From Scilla litardierei (Eukaryota > Streptophyta > Magnoliopsida > Asparagales > Asparagaceae): a DNA stretch of 64,000 bases. The translations under genes were made by a program, and so were the position numbers. The notes below the pieces were generated by a model. The model was given only the letters and a program-made list of their open reading frames with translations, ran no database searches and was not told where the DNA came from. Below, piece after piece: positions 46,690 through 58,758 of the stretch (position 1 is the stretch's first letter; every line of letters starts with the position of its first letter). The DNA lies in the NCBI GenBank assembly GCA_030789695.1, contig CM061139.1, positions 6,897,878 to 6,961,877 of the forward strand, in the 5' to 3' direction.

Positions 46690-48362
46690 TGTAACACCTT
46701 ATTTAGCCCTATTTTGTGCATATATGGTACATATTTGGTCTCTAATACAATCGTATTTAGAATACCCTTAATTATTAGAGCAAACTCTCAGTATATGCAC
46801 AAACCAGTAATAAACTGAGTATTTCTGCACTTTTGTATTTTTAGCGCGAAGATCTCGATCTCACGATTCCAACGACTATTTATTTGTATTTTTCTGAGGT
46901 CTGTGTTAATTTCTATGAATTTTTTAATGCAAAATACCATTTAATTGGAGAAATACGGCCGAAATACGCTCGAAATACGGCGTATATAGGCGCCCGCCCT
47001 CGCATCGCCATGTGGCAGCATCCCGTCTGTTCCCGCTCAATCCAACGATCCAGAGGAAGGGGCGACGTGGCCCTTCGCTAACGGTCGATCAACCATCCAA
47101 CGACCACGAATGACACAGGCGGAGTTACACTTGAGGGCGACGTGGCAAAACGGTGGCCGATCGATCAAGATCGGACGGCCCATATCGGTTCCGACTTGTA
47201 CTCGGAGAGGAATGCGTATAGCGACGACGCGGCAAAATCGAGCCCGTTGATCTGATATCGAACGGTCGAGTCGTAAGCGAAGCGGGGTCGGATTCGTAAG
47301 TGAAGCTAGCGCATCCGCTAACCAGAGGACACGTGTCGCTCCTAGAAGCAATCCCGCCTGCGATCAATGGCCCACATTATTCAGCGGTTAATGAAGCGGG
47401 TTTGGTTCGATTTCTAAGCGGGTTTTGAACCCGTTAAGCCCCTAAAATCCGCAATCCTATTATTTAAGCGTATTTTACGGTTTTGGGGGTATTCTGGCGT
47501 ATTTGGGGGCTCTAGGAGCCATATTTTGGCGTGAAATTTGGAGGCCCTGGAGACAGAGGCCAGAGCTATCATCTGAAAGAGATTTGGGGCTAATTGCAGA
47601 GTTTTGGTGATATAATTCCTAACTTTACTCTTGTATTTTGTGTATTTAGCGCGTATTTTGAGACTTTGAGCATGTATTTGTCTATGAATATGGTATATTT
47701 TCTCTCCATGCATGGCTAGTACCTATTTTTGTTGGTTGCGATGTAGTTAGGGTGTTATAATCATTGATTTCGATATCTTTTTGTCCTATATTCACGTTAT
47801 ATTTCTTATTTTGGCGATTTCTACATATATCTTGTTTGGGTATGTTATATGGAGACGTGAGCATGCTTGAATCGAACATGATCTGAGTAAGGCTTATTCG
47901 TGATGCGATCCAAGAGGATGTGTCGTGACCCGAGAGGGCACTTGTGCGTATTTTCTTCAAGAAATCGATGATATACGTGATTACTTTTTGACACTATTTT
48001 ACGCTCTTTATCGCCATACCTTCCGACGTTCTCGTGCCCTAGCCGGACGAAACGTTGAGTTAAAGAAAATATATTAATAATAATTGATTTCATATACCCT
48101 AACAAAATCACTACCAACACATACTCTCCATATTAGTACCCTAGTATTGAATTCACCGTAACTATCGTAGGATTTTATTATTATTTTAAACCCTCAACAC
48201 CATATCTTTATATCTGAAAGGTGGTTGTTTGTCGTCATTTTAGTACTCTTTTTAAACTGAAGTCTGTGGTTTTGTATGTCAGTTGTCCCGTGGATACGAT
48301 ACCTGGACTCACCAGGATTATTACTTGTTCGATCTCGTACACTTGGGAGTAATGCTCACACA
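46690..48362 (+). repeat. Element P: probable solo LTR of a gypsy element
   Basis: Starts TGTAACACC as many plant gypsy LTRs do. Its right part carries the phrase GTCCCGTGGATACGATACC followed by GTACACTTGGGAGTAA, a pattern common near the U5 end of gypsy LTRs, and it ends CTCACACA. A GC-rich internal leader (46960-47350) has repeated GACGTGGC and CGATCAAG phrases. The flanking 5-mers (GCATA left, TTTTG right) do not match, so the right end may be off or the element truncated. Confidence 0.4.
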
Positions 48363-49704
48363 TTTTGAGAGAGTCATCCACCCTTCGCAAAAAAGTTCTA
48401 TTCTTGCGGAATCGTTAAATTTGCAACGGATGGATGAATGATCAAAACCCTTTGAAATCTTCGGATATTTGGTGTTTTAGTGTTATATAATATGAAGATC
48501 ACAATGAACGGTTCTGGTCATTGAAAAAATTACAGGATAGAATTTTTGCAGCGACATATGAAGATTAGCCATATATGTCATATTATACACATTATTCTCA
48601 AGTAGAAACCCCGAGTTCTAAAAAAATCATTATGTGTGTGTATAGAATCCCCCAGAAGAAAGCTAACAAGAAGTATTGTTCATATGCTGGCAAATGACAT
48701 GTTTATCGTTCCATCTCAGTTGTAGTTTTCTCACCCATCCCTTCCTGTTGCCTCCTCAAAACCCGATGATCTCTCGAAGAATCCGAGGAGAGTTAATATG
48801 TCATTTTTTTGTAATTTTTTCCCATATTTAATACTCACAGCAATTGTTTAATGAAAACCCGAGGAAAAAGACGTACGCGTAACGAGCAATATCTCTCTCT
48901 ACCGCCTCAAGTCACAACGCAAACAAAAAGATTGAGAGCATTATAGCGTTTTTTTAAAAAAGGTATAATTGTTATTTTAACAAATAGTGGAATGTGAGCT
49001 GATCAAAAAGATTTGTTCGCATAGCAGCAATTCCATTACCCGAAAGAAAGCAAACGAAAACTGTTCAATATCTGTCAAATGACAATTTTATCCTTCCATG
49101 CCATTTGTTGTCTTCTCACATACCTCTTTATGTTGCCTTGTCTCAATCCGAGGATCTCTTAATAATTTGACGACAGCTAATCATCGCATTCCTTCTTTTT
49201 AGTCCGGACTAAAAACACCTCAAAAATGAGGTCCATGTAATTCAAAATTGAAACCCCCCCAACTTATGTCAAGTTCTATTCCTCTCTCTTTCTTTTTTTG
49301 TCATATTTGACATGTTACCATTGCATGCACCACAGTATTTGGTGTATATAACAATACTGTTTCCTTTTTCTTTTCCTCTTTTTACTAAAAAGTCTTACGT
49401 TACTTGCCAATGATTGGGTTTAAATTCAATCGGGAAAAAAAATTAATGATCTCGTTGTTTTCTTTTTTTCCATTAAATTCTCCTCCTCATCCTTATCATC
49501 CCTCCATTAATCAAGAGCTTGACATGTGCACACTAACGTGGCATGATAGGGTCAAAGAGCAATTAAGCGATGACACCTAATAGAGGTAGGTGTCTGATGA
49601 GTGTTTATTGTATATAGTTTTTCCCTCTTCTTCATGCACGTTTTCCATTATTTATTTCGATGTTTTCTCCTGTTTCCCCTATTTTTGTTCCCGCTTTCAC
49701 TTTT
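48363..49704. other. Unassigned region with diverged duplication and a 20 bp palindrome
   Basis: No gene seen. About 48655-48800 and 49035-49190 are two diverged copies of one segment (both with CAAATGACA, TTTTCTCAC or TCTTCTCAC, and CCGAGGA phrases). The palindrome TTTTTAGTCCGGACTAAAAA is at 49196-49215, followed by a CCTC/GAGG stem. Confidence 0.5.
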
Positions 49705-50940
49705 TGTCACGCCCCGCTTCCCAAAAATGTGGAGGCGAAGCGTGAGAAGGTACGCTCAGACTTGAAGCTGCAAGCTCCAAGCCCGATAAGCGTCAATCAA
49801 CAATAAATTTACAGGTCCTTGCAACGCGATATGAAACAAAGATAATAATAAAGGAAATGAGACAAAAGACAATCTCAGAATATCCATCATAATAAATTCC
49901 AACATCACAGAAAAAGCCACCAGGCTTAAAGAGAAAAGAATCTAAGGGCCCAAACATGGCCAACAAAAGTACAAAGTACAACAAAGATGCCACGCACCGA
50001 CAACTAACAGGAATCCTAAAATAAAAGGAAGCTGCAAGATCCTAAGAAGAACACTGGTATTCTCAAGCTCCTCTTCAACCAACAGAATCGGGCACGAACT
50101 CCTCGAACTCGTCGCCCTCAACAACAAACTCAGGCTCGGCAACTAACATGCGACACCCAAAGAGAAAGGGGCACATGTCAGCAAGTCTAAAAAGACTTGG
50201 GCAAGGAAACTGAAAGGAAAGCAAACTAGCAGTTCTAAAAGCATGCATGATATGGCAGTTTTAGCATGAGTGCACAAGTAAGACGTGGTGTAACAATAAG
50301 TGCAAGGGAACAATTATCATGGCATGACAGGAGTAGCCAAGCTACTAACAATCTCAATCCTTTCACTAGTCACGTTTTCAAGTTATTGTAGATGTTTACG
50401 CCTTACAGTTGAACTGTTTGACGTTCACACTGAGTGGACGCTTAACACTAGTTACACTTCAAGTTGTTTGTAGATGTTTACGCCTTACAGCTGAACAGTT
50501 TGACATTCACACTGATTGGCCGCTTAACACTACCCCAGAACCCAGAGTTTACGCCTTACCACTGCAGTTGCTGATCGGGCAGACTCCCAGTTGATTGGCC
50601 GCTTAACTCTTACCCCAATACCCACATGTGGACGAGCCAGGGTCCCTGCACACGAGCTCAGTAAATGAGCCAGGGTTGCCCCGCACAGGAGCTCGTATTC
50701 TAGTTCACGATTTCATAAGTATTTGGCGTAGGGTGCACCTAGCCGGAAACAAGTAAATCGGGCATTGGCTATCAACCAACACATGGCCCGCTTCTGGAAC
50801 ACGAGCCAGGAAACACAAGTATTGTAGCGTGTGCTACGAATATGACATTCAACATGGATGGCATAGCTTGCAGTAAGGCGTACAAATAAGGAATTAAACA
50901 TGGCAGTTTAATATGCATGAACAACAAGTTAAAAGGGTTG

Positions 50941-51114
50941 GATCTAGCTTCGTTGTCAAGCTAGATCAATTGAGGTGACGGATCCAGTTTCGTTGTCAAA
51001 CTAGATCAATTGGCGTCTAGGCGGCTATCATTTCACCGTCTAGTCTCTTTTACGCTACAACAAGCAAATAGCCTAAAACATGGCCTAAACCTTAAGTGGC
51101 AAGTTTCACTTTCC
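50941..51114 (-). other. Hairpin cassette in C2 LTR
   Basis: In element sense: H0 (51114-51098, one mismatch), H1 (51043-51017, stem CTAGACGG/CCGCCTAG with one A-C mismatch, loop TGAAATGATAG), then two H2 copies (51007-50981 with one mismatch, 50967-50941 perfect), both with loop GACAACG. Confidence 0.75.
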
Positions 51115-51552
51115 TCACACCAAGGAAGATGATCAACGAGGCACGCCACGAAATGTTAACTACAGAGATGAAATCGCGTATAGAAGCGGAAGATCGATGC
51201 CGAGCAAGCACGGCAACGGAAGAACGATCCGGGGAAACCTAGGGTTCAGATCTGGAATGGGGAGAAAATCTGGAGAAATGGGAGAAAATCTGGAGAAATA
51301 GGTTTTGATATGGGTTTTGGGGGTTTGATGAAGGTTTGAGGAAGGTGGAAGGTGGAAGGTGGAAAGTGTTAAGTGAGGGTTTGGATGATGGAGGAGGAGC
51401 TTGGAATGAAGGTTTGAGGGTTTGGGGAAGATGAGAGCTCAATGGGGGAGAAATTAGGTTTAGAGTTGAAGAAGAAGAAGAAGAAAACGTTTGGGAGGGG
51501 TATTTATAGGGTTTGATGTCGGCTAGGGAAAAATTAGGGTTTACTGCACTGA

Positions 51553-51990
51553 TTAGTCGGTCAAAGAACAACTGCTGATCGACTAGTTTGAGAACTAGTC
51601 GATCGGTTGACCAACGCAGACCGACTAAGTGTAAACAGTAGCTCCTGACGAAAACCTGAACTAAGAGTTAGTCTGTCAAAGAACAATTACTGACCAACTA
51701 GTTTGACATCTAGTCGGTCGATGAACGTTCTTAGACCGACTAAAAGTGAACAGTACTCGACTGTACAGAAGAACTAATAATTAGTCGGTCTGAGTACAAA
51801 ACTTAACCGACTAGTTTAACAACTAGTCGGTCAAAAGATGAACTTAGACCGACTAAACAGAAACAGTAACTTAAGTAAAATTAATCCAAGGAACTAGTCG
51901 GTTTGAGTAGAGTTGCCGACCGACTAGATCTCAATCTAGTCAGTTGGTTCCCCTTCTTGAACCAACTAACGTGCACGAAAAGTGCCGAAT
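51553..51990 (-). promoter_or_regulatory. Array of AGTCGGTC / GACCGACT motifs in C2 U3
   Basis: About sixteen sites in 440 bp in both orientations (TAGTCGGTC, GACCGACTA and close variants such as TAGTCGATC). The array lies directly upstream of the minus-strand TATA box at 51510. It is not present at this place in the LTR of C. Confidence 0.65.
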
Positions 51991-52352
51991 TGAAGCGCGA
52001 AGCTTCGGGAAGATTCCTACGGCTTCTAGGATCAACCTATCTCTAAGATATGAGCGATTTGAAGTTCGTCATGAGTGACTTACTCCAAGATCAACGATCT
52101 TAAGGAAGAAGCTAGGAAATCACAACGAAACGAACGAAAGTGAAAGCTACGTAGACGGAAATGGAAATCACAACCAAAGAGAAGGCAACCAAATATATAT
52201 ATAATCCATACAAGAAAACCAGTCGTTACATCCTACCCACCTTAGAATAAAGTCCGTCCTCGGACTTTCTAACATATCTAGTCGCCCTATTAACTATCCC
52301 AAAACATTTCACGTCATACTTTAAACCAAAGGTAGTCATTACATGTGCTTAT

Positions 52353-52956
52353 TGTAGGATCCTGCCAAAACAGAGTTAGGATCGATAATTAAAGTTGAGA
52401 CTTACGCTTGCGTATGTGGAACGGTAGTCTCGGAACTTTGCCTTCGGATTCGCCACGATGGATCGAGTCTTCTCACGAACGGAGTAAGGCTACTAATCCA
52501 CAATCTAAATCTCTATTTTAGATTAAGAACTTGGATAGAGGAAGAGAAAGGATTTCTGCAGAGCTTCGCTAGAATGAAGTTGCATGCATGAATGCCATGC
52601 AAAAGGTGTAAGAAATGGCTTACCCTTGGGTCTTATTTATAGCCCCCAAGGTAGTTATTTTAGGGTAAATTGTTCCTTTGGAACAATTTAATTAAGGTGT
52701 ACCATGATACATGGCACATTATAAGCTTAAGTTGTACCATATGCATGGTACAACATAAGCTTAAGATATTCCCCCTTTATTAGCCATATGTCGCATGCAC
52801 TTATGCATATATAAAGCGACTTTCCTTCTCATCCAGAGATCCTCTCCGCAAGGGAACAGATTCCCTTTGCACACGACTTCGTGTACGCGACGTTCGAGGT
52901 CCGTATTCCCTCGTACATCCCCCACAAGGGTGTACAAACGTCTTCCATATCCAACA
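52353..52956 (-). repeat. Element E 3' LTR (604 bp)
   Basis: On the minus strand it starts TGTTGGATATGG right after the polypurine tract GTGAGTGGGAGA (52968-52957) and ends GGATCCTACA. A TATA box CTATAAATAAG is at 52642-52632. Positions 52418-52552, in the presumed R/U5 part, reappear inverted at 57908-58042. Confidence 0.85.
52418..52552 (+). repeat. Inverted repeat, left arm (in E LTR)
   Basis: 135 bp from GGAACGGTAG to GAGAAAGGA, matching the reverse complement of 57908-58042 at 134 of 135 positions by eye. Confidence 0.92.
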
Positions 52957-54014
52957 TCTCCCACTCACACTTGAGGGGATTGTAAGAGAACGTCTTTCCC
53001 TTAGTTCTTTCATCTATCATACCGAGAAATAGACCGTTCGATCGTCATGCGCGTAGAGTCTGTTGTTGTGCACTTGTTAGAGATACACAACGACCTCGAA
53101 GGTGCAAAGTTGAGTAGTTCAACGCATGCTTTACCCTAGATTATTTCTTCACATTTCTTGTACTTTATATTCAACAATTGAATCCCATCTGGATTACAAT
53201 TGGCTGGCCAGCTTTGAATTATTAAAGTCCAAATGCGAATAAGAAATCAATCTTCCTCTTCTTGCGAACCTTCTGATCTTGACTTGATTCGCTTTTCTAA
53301 CGTGCCCCGCCGAGCCGAATTATCATAGCCCATTAGCAACACGCTAAGATAGCGATCATCTTGTCAAATCTAAAGGAACCAATTGGAGTCCTTGAGGGTA
53401 AGAGTTAAGACCCGTATGGCCTTTGAGTCTCACATAATAGCAAACACTATTGCTACTAACTCAGTGGTCGAAATGCATACGTGGTATGAACACGTATTAC
53501 AACATCACTCCTTTCCCAGGGAGAGTATGTCTTAATGATGTTGTACGGATGAAAGATCAGACACCACAGTGCCTATCTTTTTGAGTCCCCTTACTACTCG
53601 TGAAATATTCTCGGACTCTCATCCTGCATAAGACAGATAGGATTAAAAAAAATCCTATGAGATCTCTTTCAAATATCCTTGTGATACAGATCTCAGATCT
53701 TTTGTAAGCATCCATATGATGCAGATCTTTTATTCGACTATCTTGTTTAAGTCACGACTCTAAATCATTTGTCTAATGATTTTGACTTTAAACTAGTCTC
53801 ATCTCTATCTTATCCATCTGATAAGATAAGGCGGTTGCTCATGTGAGAGAGCCAACCTTAATCTGTCCGACATACACACAATAAAAATAGCTGAGACTCA
53901 AACACAAATGTATAAAATCATTTGTAAGAAACTTGTATGCAATATATAAAAGAACTTCTTTCTTTTATTAAACTTTGATCTTCTATAGACATGGGAAATA
54001 TTACAAGATACAGC
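52957..54014 (-). other. Element E 3' untranslated region
   Basis: About 1.06 kb between the gag-pol stop and the LTR with no supported ORF, ending in the polypurine tract. A long 3' region of this kind occurs in some Tork/Angela-type copia elements. Confidence 0.65.
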
Positions 54015-57000
54015 TCAGCACCTACGCATTCCCATAGATGATAAGTGTTTGTAGAACACATCTCTGGGGATCGCCTTAGTAAGGGGATCCGCTATCATCT
54101 CATGCGTGGATATGTATCCTATGTCTACTTCCTTCCGTTTGTCATAGTCCTTCGCAAACTTGAATCGAATGTCAATGTGTTTGGTCTTACAATGAAATTT
54201 AGGATCTTTGACGTAGGCAATCGAAGCTTGACTATCACTGTATATGGGAACAGTGCTCGAGTCAGAAGCATTCGTCAGCCTGTCTAAGAATTTCCTAAGC
54301 CAAACAGCTTCTTGGACCGCCATGCTGAATGCTACGAATTCGGCTTCCATGGTTGATAAGGCGATGCAGGTTTGCTTCTTGCTGCTCCAGGATATTGCAC
54401 CATTCCCGAGCAAGTAAACAAAGCCTGAGGTAGATCTTCGCTCGTCGAGATCACCCGCCCAATCAGCATCGGTATAGCCTTCGAGTCTCAAGGTATTGCC
54501 TTGATAGCATAACGCATAGTCCGCAGTCCCTTTGAGGTATCTTAATATCCTCTTAACCGCTTTCCAGTGTGCTTGTCCTGGGTTGGATTGGTAACGGCTT
54601 ACCATACCAACAGCATAGCAAATGTCCGGTCTGGTACACATCATGGCGTACATCAGACTCCCGACAGCACTGGAGTATGGAACTTTTTCCATAGCTTTCT
54701 TTTCTTTTGGATCTTTGGGACACATTTCCAAACATAGACCCTCGCCTTTGCTTATTGGAGTATCAATTGGCTTGCAGTCCTGCATATTAAACCGTTCTAA
54801 AACTTTCTTTATATATGTCTCTTGAGAGAGAGAAAGAAGTTTCTTGGAACGATTCCTTGAGATCTTAACCCCAAGGATATATGCAGCTTCACCCATGTCT
54901 TTCATCTCAAAGACTGATGAAAGCCAAGCTTTGATATCCATGATAAGATGCTTATCATTTCCGGCTATAAGTATGTCATCTACATAAAGAGACATAATTA
55001 CATACTTGTTTTTAATCCTCTTAATATATACGCAGTTGTCTTCGTCGAGCATGGAGAAACCATACGACAAAACGACTTCTTGAAAGCGCATATACCACTG
55101 CCTTGAGGATTGTTTAAGACCATATATGGATTTACGAAGTTTACAAACCTTATGTTTGTTTTCTTCTTGTACAAACCCGTTTGGTTGTTCCATGTAGATC
55201 TCCTCATCTAGTTCTCCGTTAAGAAAAGCAATCTTTACATCCATCTGATGTAACTCGAGGTCCAAACAAGCCACCATTGCCAGAATTAAGCGAATGGAGG
55301 TAAAACGCACGACAGGAGAGAAAGTCTCTTCGTAGTCTATTCCTTCCTGTTGCGTGAAACCTTTCGCAACAAGGCGAGCTTTATATTTCTCGATGGAGCC
55401 ATCAGCCTTATGCTTGATTTTGAGAACCCACTTGTTCCCAATGGCTCTACGTCCCTTAGGTAAATCAACCAAGTCCCAGACTTGGTTTGTTTTCATGGAT
55501 TGAAGTTCTTCTTCCATTGCCTCTATCCATTTATCTTTAGCAGGGCATGTGACGGCCTGTTTGAAATTTGCAGGTTCGTCATCATCTTGTAGTAATGTCA
55601 TGAATGTTTGAGGAAATTCATCCTCAAATCTCAGAGGTGTTAGCCTCGTTCGATTACTACGTCTTGCTTGAGTTTGATCACTCCCACTTGGAATAACATT
55701 ACTCCCACTTGGAATAATATCACTCCCACTCGGAATAGGATTGGTATCATTCGTATCATCCATTGGTGAAGTTTGAAACGTATTTTCTTCTTCACCAAGA
55801 ATTCTCCCACTCGAACGTTCCGATCCTTCTTGATCCCAAGTCTCAAACAAGGATAAGTCTTGAATTATCTCACCCTGTCTTGGAAACTCATTTTCCAAGA
55901 AGACAACATCCCTCGATTCGAATTCTATAAGACCCCCATTGTCCTCTTGACCGACGAAAGCATATCCTTTGGAGTTTTCAGCGTATCGGATGAGGATACA
56001 CTTTCTCCCACGCGGCCCAAGTTTACCATATTTGTGAGAGGATAAATGTGCATAAGAGGCACAACCCCAAGGTTTTAGAATGCTTAAGTCTGGAGTTCTA
56101 TTGTTCCACAACTCATAAGGAGTAGAACTTACCGACTTCGAGTGTACACGGTTTAAGATGAACGCTGCCGTCAATAATGCATCACCCCAAAAGGTGATAG
56201 GCAAATTTTCCTGTGACATCATTGATCGGACCATTTCCATCAATGTCCTATTTCTTCTTTCCGCAACACCATTTTGTTGTGGAGTATAAGGCATAGTTAT
56301 TTGATGAACTATGCCTTTTTCATCACAGAGTTCCTTAAAACTCGTTGATTGATTTTCTCCACCCCGATCGGTTCGCAAGACCTTTATCTTGCGATCTAGT
56401 TGATTTTCCACTAAACTCATATAGTTTTTGAAGCAAGTTAAAGCTTCATGTTTGTGGGAAATCAAATAGATGTGACCGAAACGAGTGAAATCATCAATGA
56501 AGGTGATGAAATAGGACTTCCCGCGTCTTGTCTTAACATTCATTGGACCGCAAATGTCCGAATGGATAAGCTGTAATGGAACTTCGGCCCTTGTGCCAGT
56601 TCCAAACGGCTTGCGACAAGTTTTCCCTACAAGACAATGTTCGCAAGTTGACATTTCAACTTTTGAAACATTAGATAGCAAGCCACTTTTGGCAAGTCTA
56701 TCCATTCTAGTTGGTCCAATATGACCAAGTCTTGCATGCCAACAAATGATCTCAGACTCAGAGTTAGAAGCATTTGTCAAATGAAAACTTTCATTAATGG
56801 AAGAAGAATCATCATACATTGTGTTTAAAACAATTAATCCATTACAAACATTACCAGAACCAATCAAAGAATTATTACAAACAAGGTCAACATATTGTTT
56901 ATAGAACCTCCACTCATAATCTAAAGACATTAACATGACCACGGATACGATATTTCTTCTAATATCTGGAGCAAAGAGGACGTCGTGCAATAATAAAGTC

Positions 57001-57907
57001 CGGCCGTTGTCGAGAACTAGCTTGCATGTTCCGACGCCTTTGACTTCAACACGTGTGTTGTTACCGATGTATATCCACTTTGTTCCTTGAGTTATCTTTC
57101 GATACTCTACGAAGAACCGTCTGTCCTTCGCTACGTGGTCTGTGGCCCCTGAATCAATCAACCAAAAATAGTTAGATTCAGCAAGAAACATGGAACTAGA
57201 AACACATATGTAACTAGCCCTACAAGTTACCTTATCACTTCCATCCGTACACGTACGGGCGAAGTGACCGTACTTGTTGCACTTAAAGCACTTGATCTTC
57301 TTCAAGTTCTTCTTCTTTGAGTGCACATTCTTTTGCCACTTTTTGTTCTTAGTCTTCTTTGAGGTTTCCGGTTCTTGCTTTCGTTCGTTCACAAACCTTA
57401 AGCGTTTATTCTTCCGCTTATTTCCTCCATGTGAGGAACTAGCGGCCATGTGCACTTCTGCACTTGGTTTTGCGGCTTGAATCCGCTCTTCCTCGAGTTC
57501 GAGGTGTTTCGATACATCGCTTAAATTTTTAATGCACTCATTATGAGTGAGGTGCATTTTCATGTTATCCCAGCTATCTGGGAGTGAACGAATGACTGCT
57601 TGGATCTGCTGTTCGTCAGACAGCGTAACACCCGCATCCTTTAATTCAGATATGAGATTCGCCATGTGGCGGAGATGCTTTTTCATAGAATGATCTCGCC
57701 GCATCTTGTACGAATCAAATTGAATATTTAAGGAGCGGAGTTTGGTAACCGAAGTTCCACCAAACTTTATCTCTAGCTCAGACCATATGTCGTTGGCTAG
57801 GTCGAATTCCCGAAATAGACGCATTATGTCATTGTCCATGGCGGACAGTAACGTAATACGTGCTATTTTGTTCTTTCGAGTCCAAGTATCATAAGCTTCC
57901 CGGGCAG
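54015..57907 (-). CDS. Element E gag-pol polyprotein, open but 5'-truncated
   Basis: A single frame of about 1,297 residues with no internal stop (residue numbers count from a TTG at 57929 inside the inverted fragment). Gag core residues 10-150; zinc knuckle C-F-K-C-N-K-Y-G-H-F-A-R-T-C at 214-227; protease L-I-D-S-G-A-T at 257-263; integrase H398/H403/C429/C432 and D458, D521, E557 (DD35E); RT D897 (M-D-V-K) and Y-V-D-D at 982-985; RNase H D1154, E1196, D1232. A threefold I-P-S-G-S repeat lies at 732-750. The order is copia; Tork/Angela-like is my best guess for lineage. There is no ATG start: the reading frame opens in the inverted LTR piece, and roughly 50-80 residues of gag are gone. It has no promoter of its own in the right orientation, so expression is unlikely although the frame is intact. 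Confidence 0.88.
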
Positions 57908-58042
57908 TCCTTTCTCTTCCTCTATCCAAGTTCTTAATCTAAAATAGAGATTTAGATTGTGGATTAGTAGCCTTACTCCGTTCGTGAGAAGACTCGATCC
58001 GTCGTGGCGAATCCGAAGGCAAAGTTCCGAGACTACCGTTCC
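57908..58042 (-). repeat. Inverted repeat, right arm (at E 5' end)
   Basis: Copy of E's own LTR segment, opposite in orientation to the LTR, fused to gag at 57907/57908. Its outer end joins the T LTR fragment at 58042/58043. Confidence 0.92.
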
Positions 58043-58386
58043 CCAATCGTGCCCCCTCAATCCGCCTCCCCATCGCCGCTCCCTGCGCCATCCCAGCACC
58101 TCCCCATAACGGCCATTAAGTGGTTGCGGGCCTGGGGGAACGGTTATCGCTGGAGTGGGTGAGTGACTTGCGCGTTTTCAGGGTCGGGTCGGATCGACGT
58201 TCGGGGGTCCTCTAGGGGGCCTTGTCGGGTCGGCCTGATCTCGCAGACGGGCTTCTGATCGGTAGTCGGGTTTCTGGGCTCGTGTTTTTCGGGCTTCGTT
58301 TGGTGGGCTTGGACCCCACATGATTTCGCGTAGTAGGCTGCGCCTTTGGGCCCATGCTGTTGGGCCTCCGCAAAATAGACGTATCA
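58043..58386 (-). repeat. Element T 3' LTR fragment
   Basis: On the minus strand it starts TGATACGTC at 58386, straight after the tract CCGATGGGGGCAAT (58400-58387), and breaks off at 58043. Only 344 bp remain and no CTGAAACA end (seen at 63921) is present. Confidence 0.7.
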
Positions 58387-58607
58387 ATTGCCCCCATCGG
58401 TGGGGCCGATCGGCCTTGGCCGGCTCGGTTCGACCGATGTGACTCCTGGGGTTTCGATTGGCGCGTCAGTCGAGGTGCAGTCATAAATGAAGGTTATGAT
58501 GAGGCGGATCGATAGGACTTCCCTTGGTGCCGATTTCGAAACACCGCCGGCTCTTTGAGGCTTGCCACGCGTTCCTGTCAGGCGTTTTGAATTCGCCCTT
58601 GGGTCTT

Positions 58608-58616
58608 GTATATAAG
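58608..58616 (+). promoter_or_regulatory. TATA box upstream of the T antisense ORF
   Basis: GTATATAAG on the plus strand, about 150 bp before the ATG at 58759 and outside the LTR. It is followed by a CT-rich leader and a possible 5' splice site AAAAAG/GTAACT near 58731. This suggests the antisense ORF has its own promoter. Confidence 0.55.
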
Positions 58617-58758
58617 TGCCCCGGCTGCTTTGATCCCAACTTCTTCCTCGCTCTTTTCTCTGTTCCGGGCTTTCCACAAACTCGGAGTCTTCCGCCGCCT
58701 TCGTTTCCTTGCCTTCTCCAAATAAACAAAAAGGTAACTCCTTTCCCATCCTCATATT

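Larger units (their letters stand above)
49705..52352 (-). mobile_element. Element C2: LARD 3' LTR with interior stub
   Basis: On the minus strand the LTR runs 52230 (TGTAACGACT) to 49705 (GGGGCGTGACA). The adjoining interior (52231-52352) keeps the polypurine tract and the AAAGTCCG/CGGACTTT hairpin (52249-52268). The interior is then cut by element E, and no 5' LTR is found. The LTR is related to C at both ends but its middle differs: a minus-strand TATA box (CCTATAAATA, 51510-51501) with a motif array upstream (51553-51990). Confidence 0.82.
52353..58042 (-). mobile_element. Element E: copia element with replaced 5' end
   Basis: On the minus strand: a 135 bp inverted LTR fragment (58042-57908), gag-pol (57907-54015), a 1.06 kb 3' untranslated region (54014-52957) and 3' LTR (52956-52353). 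No 5' LTR, primer-binding site or gag start is present. It sits in the interior of C2; the left flank CTTAT (52348-52352) has no visible partner. At the right it meets a fragment of the T LTR. Confidence 0.85.
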
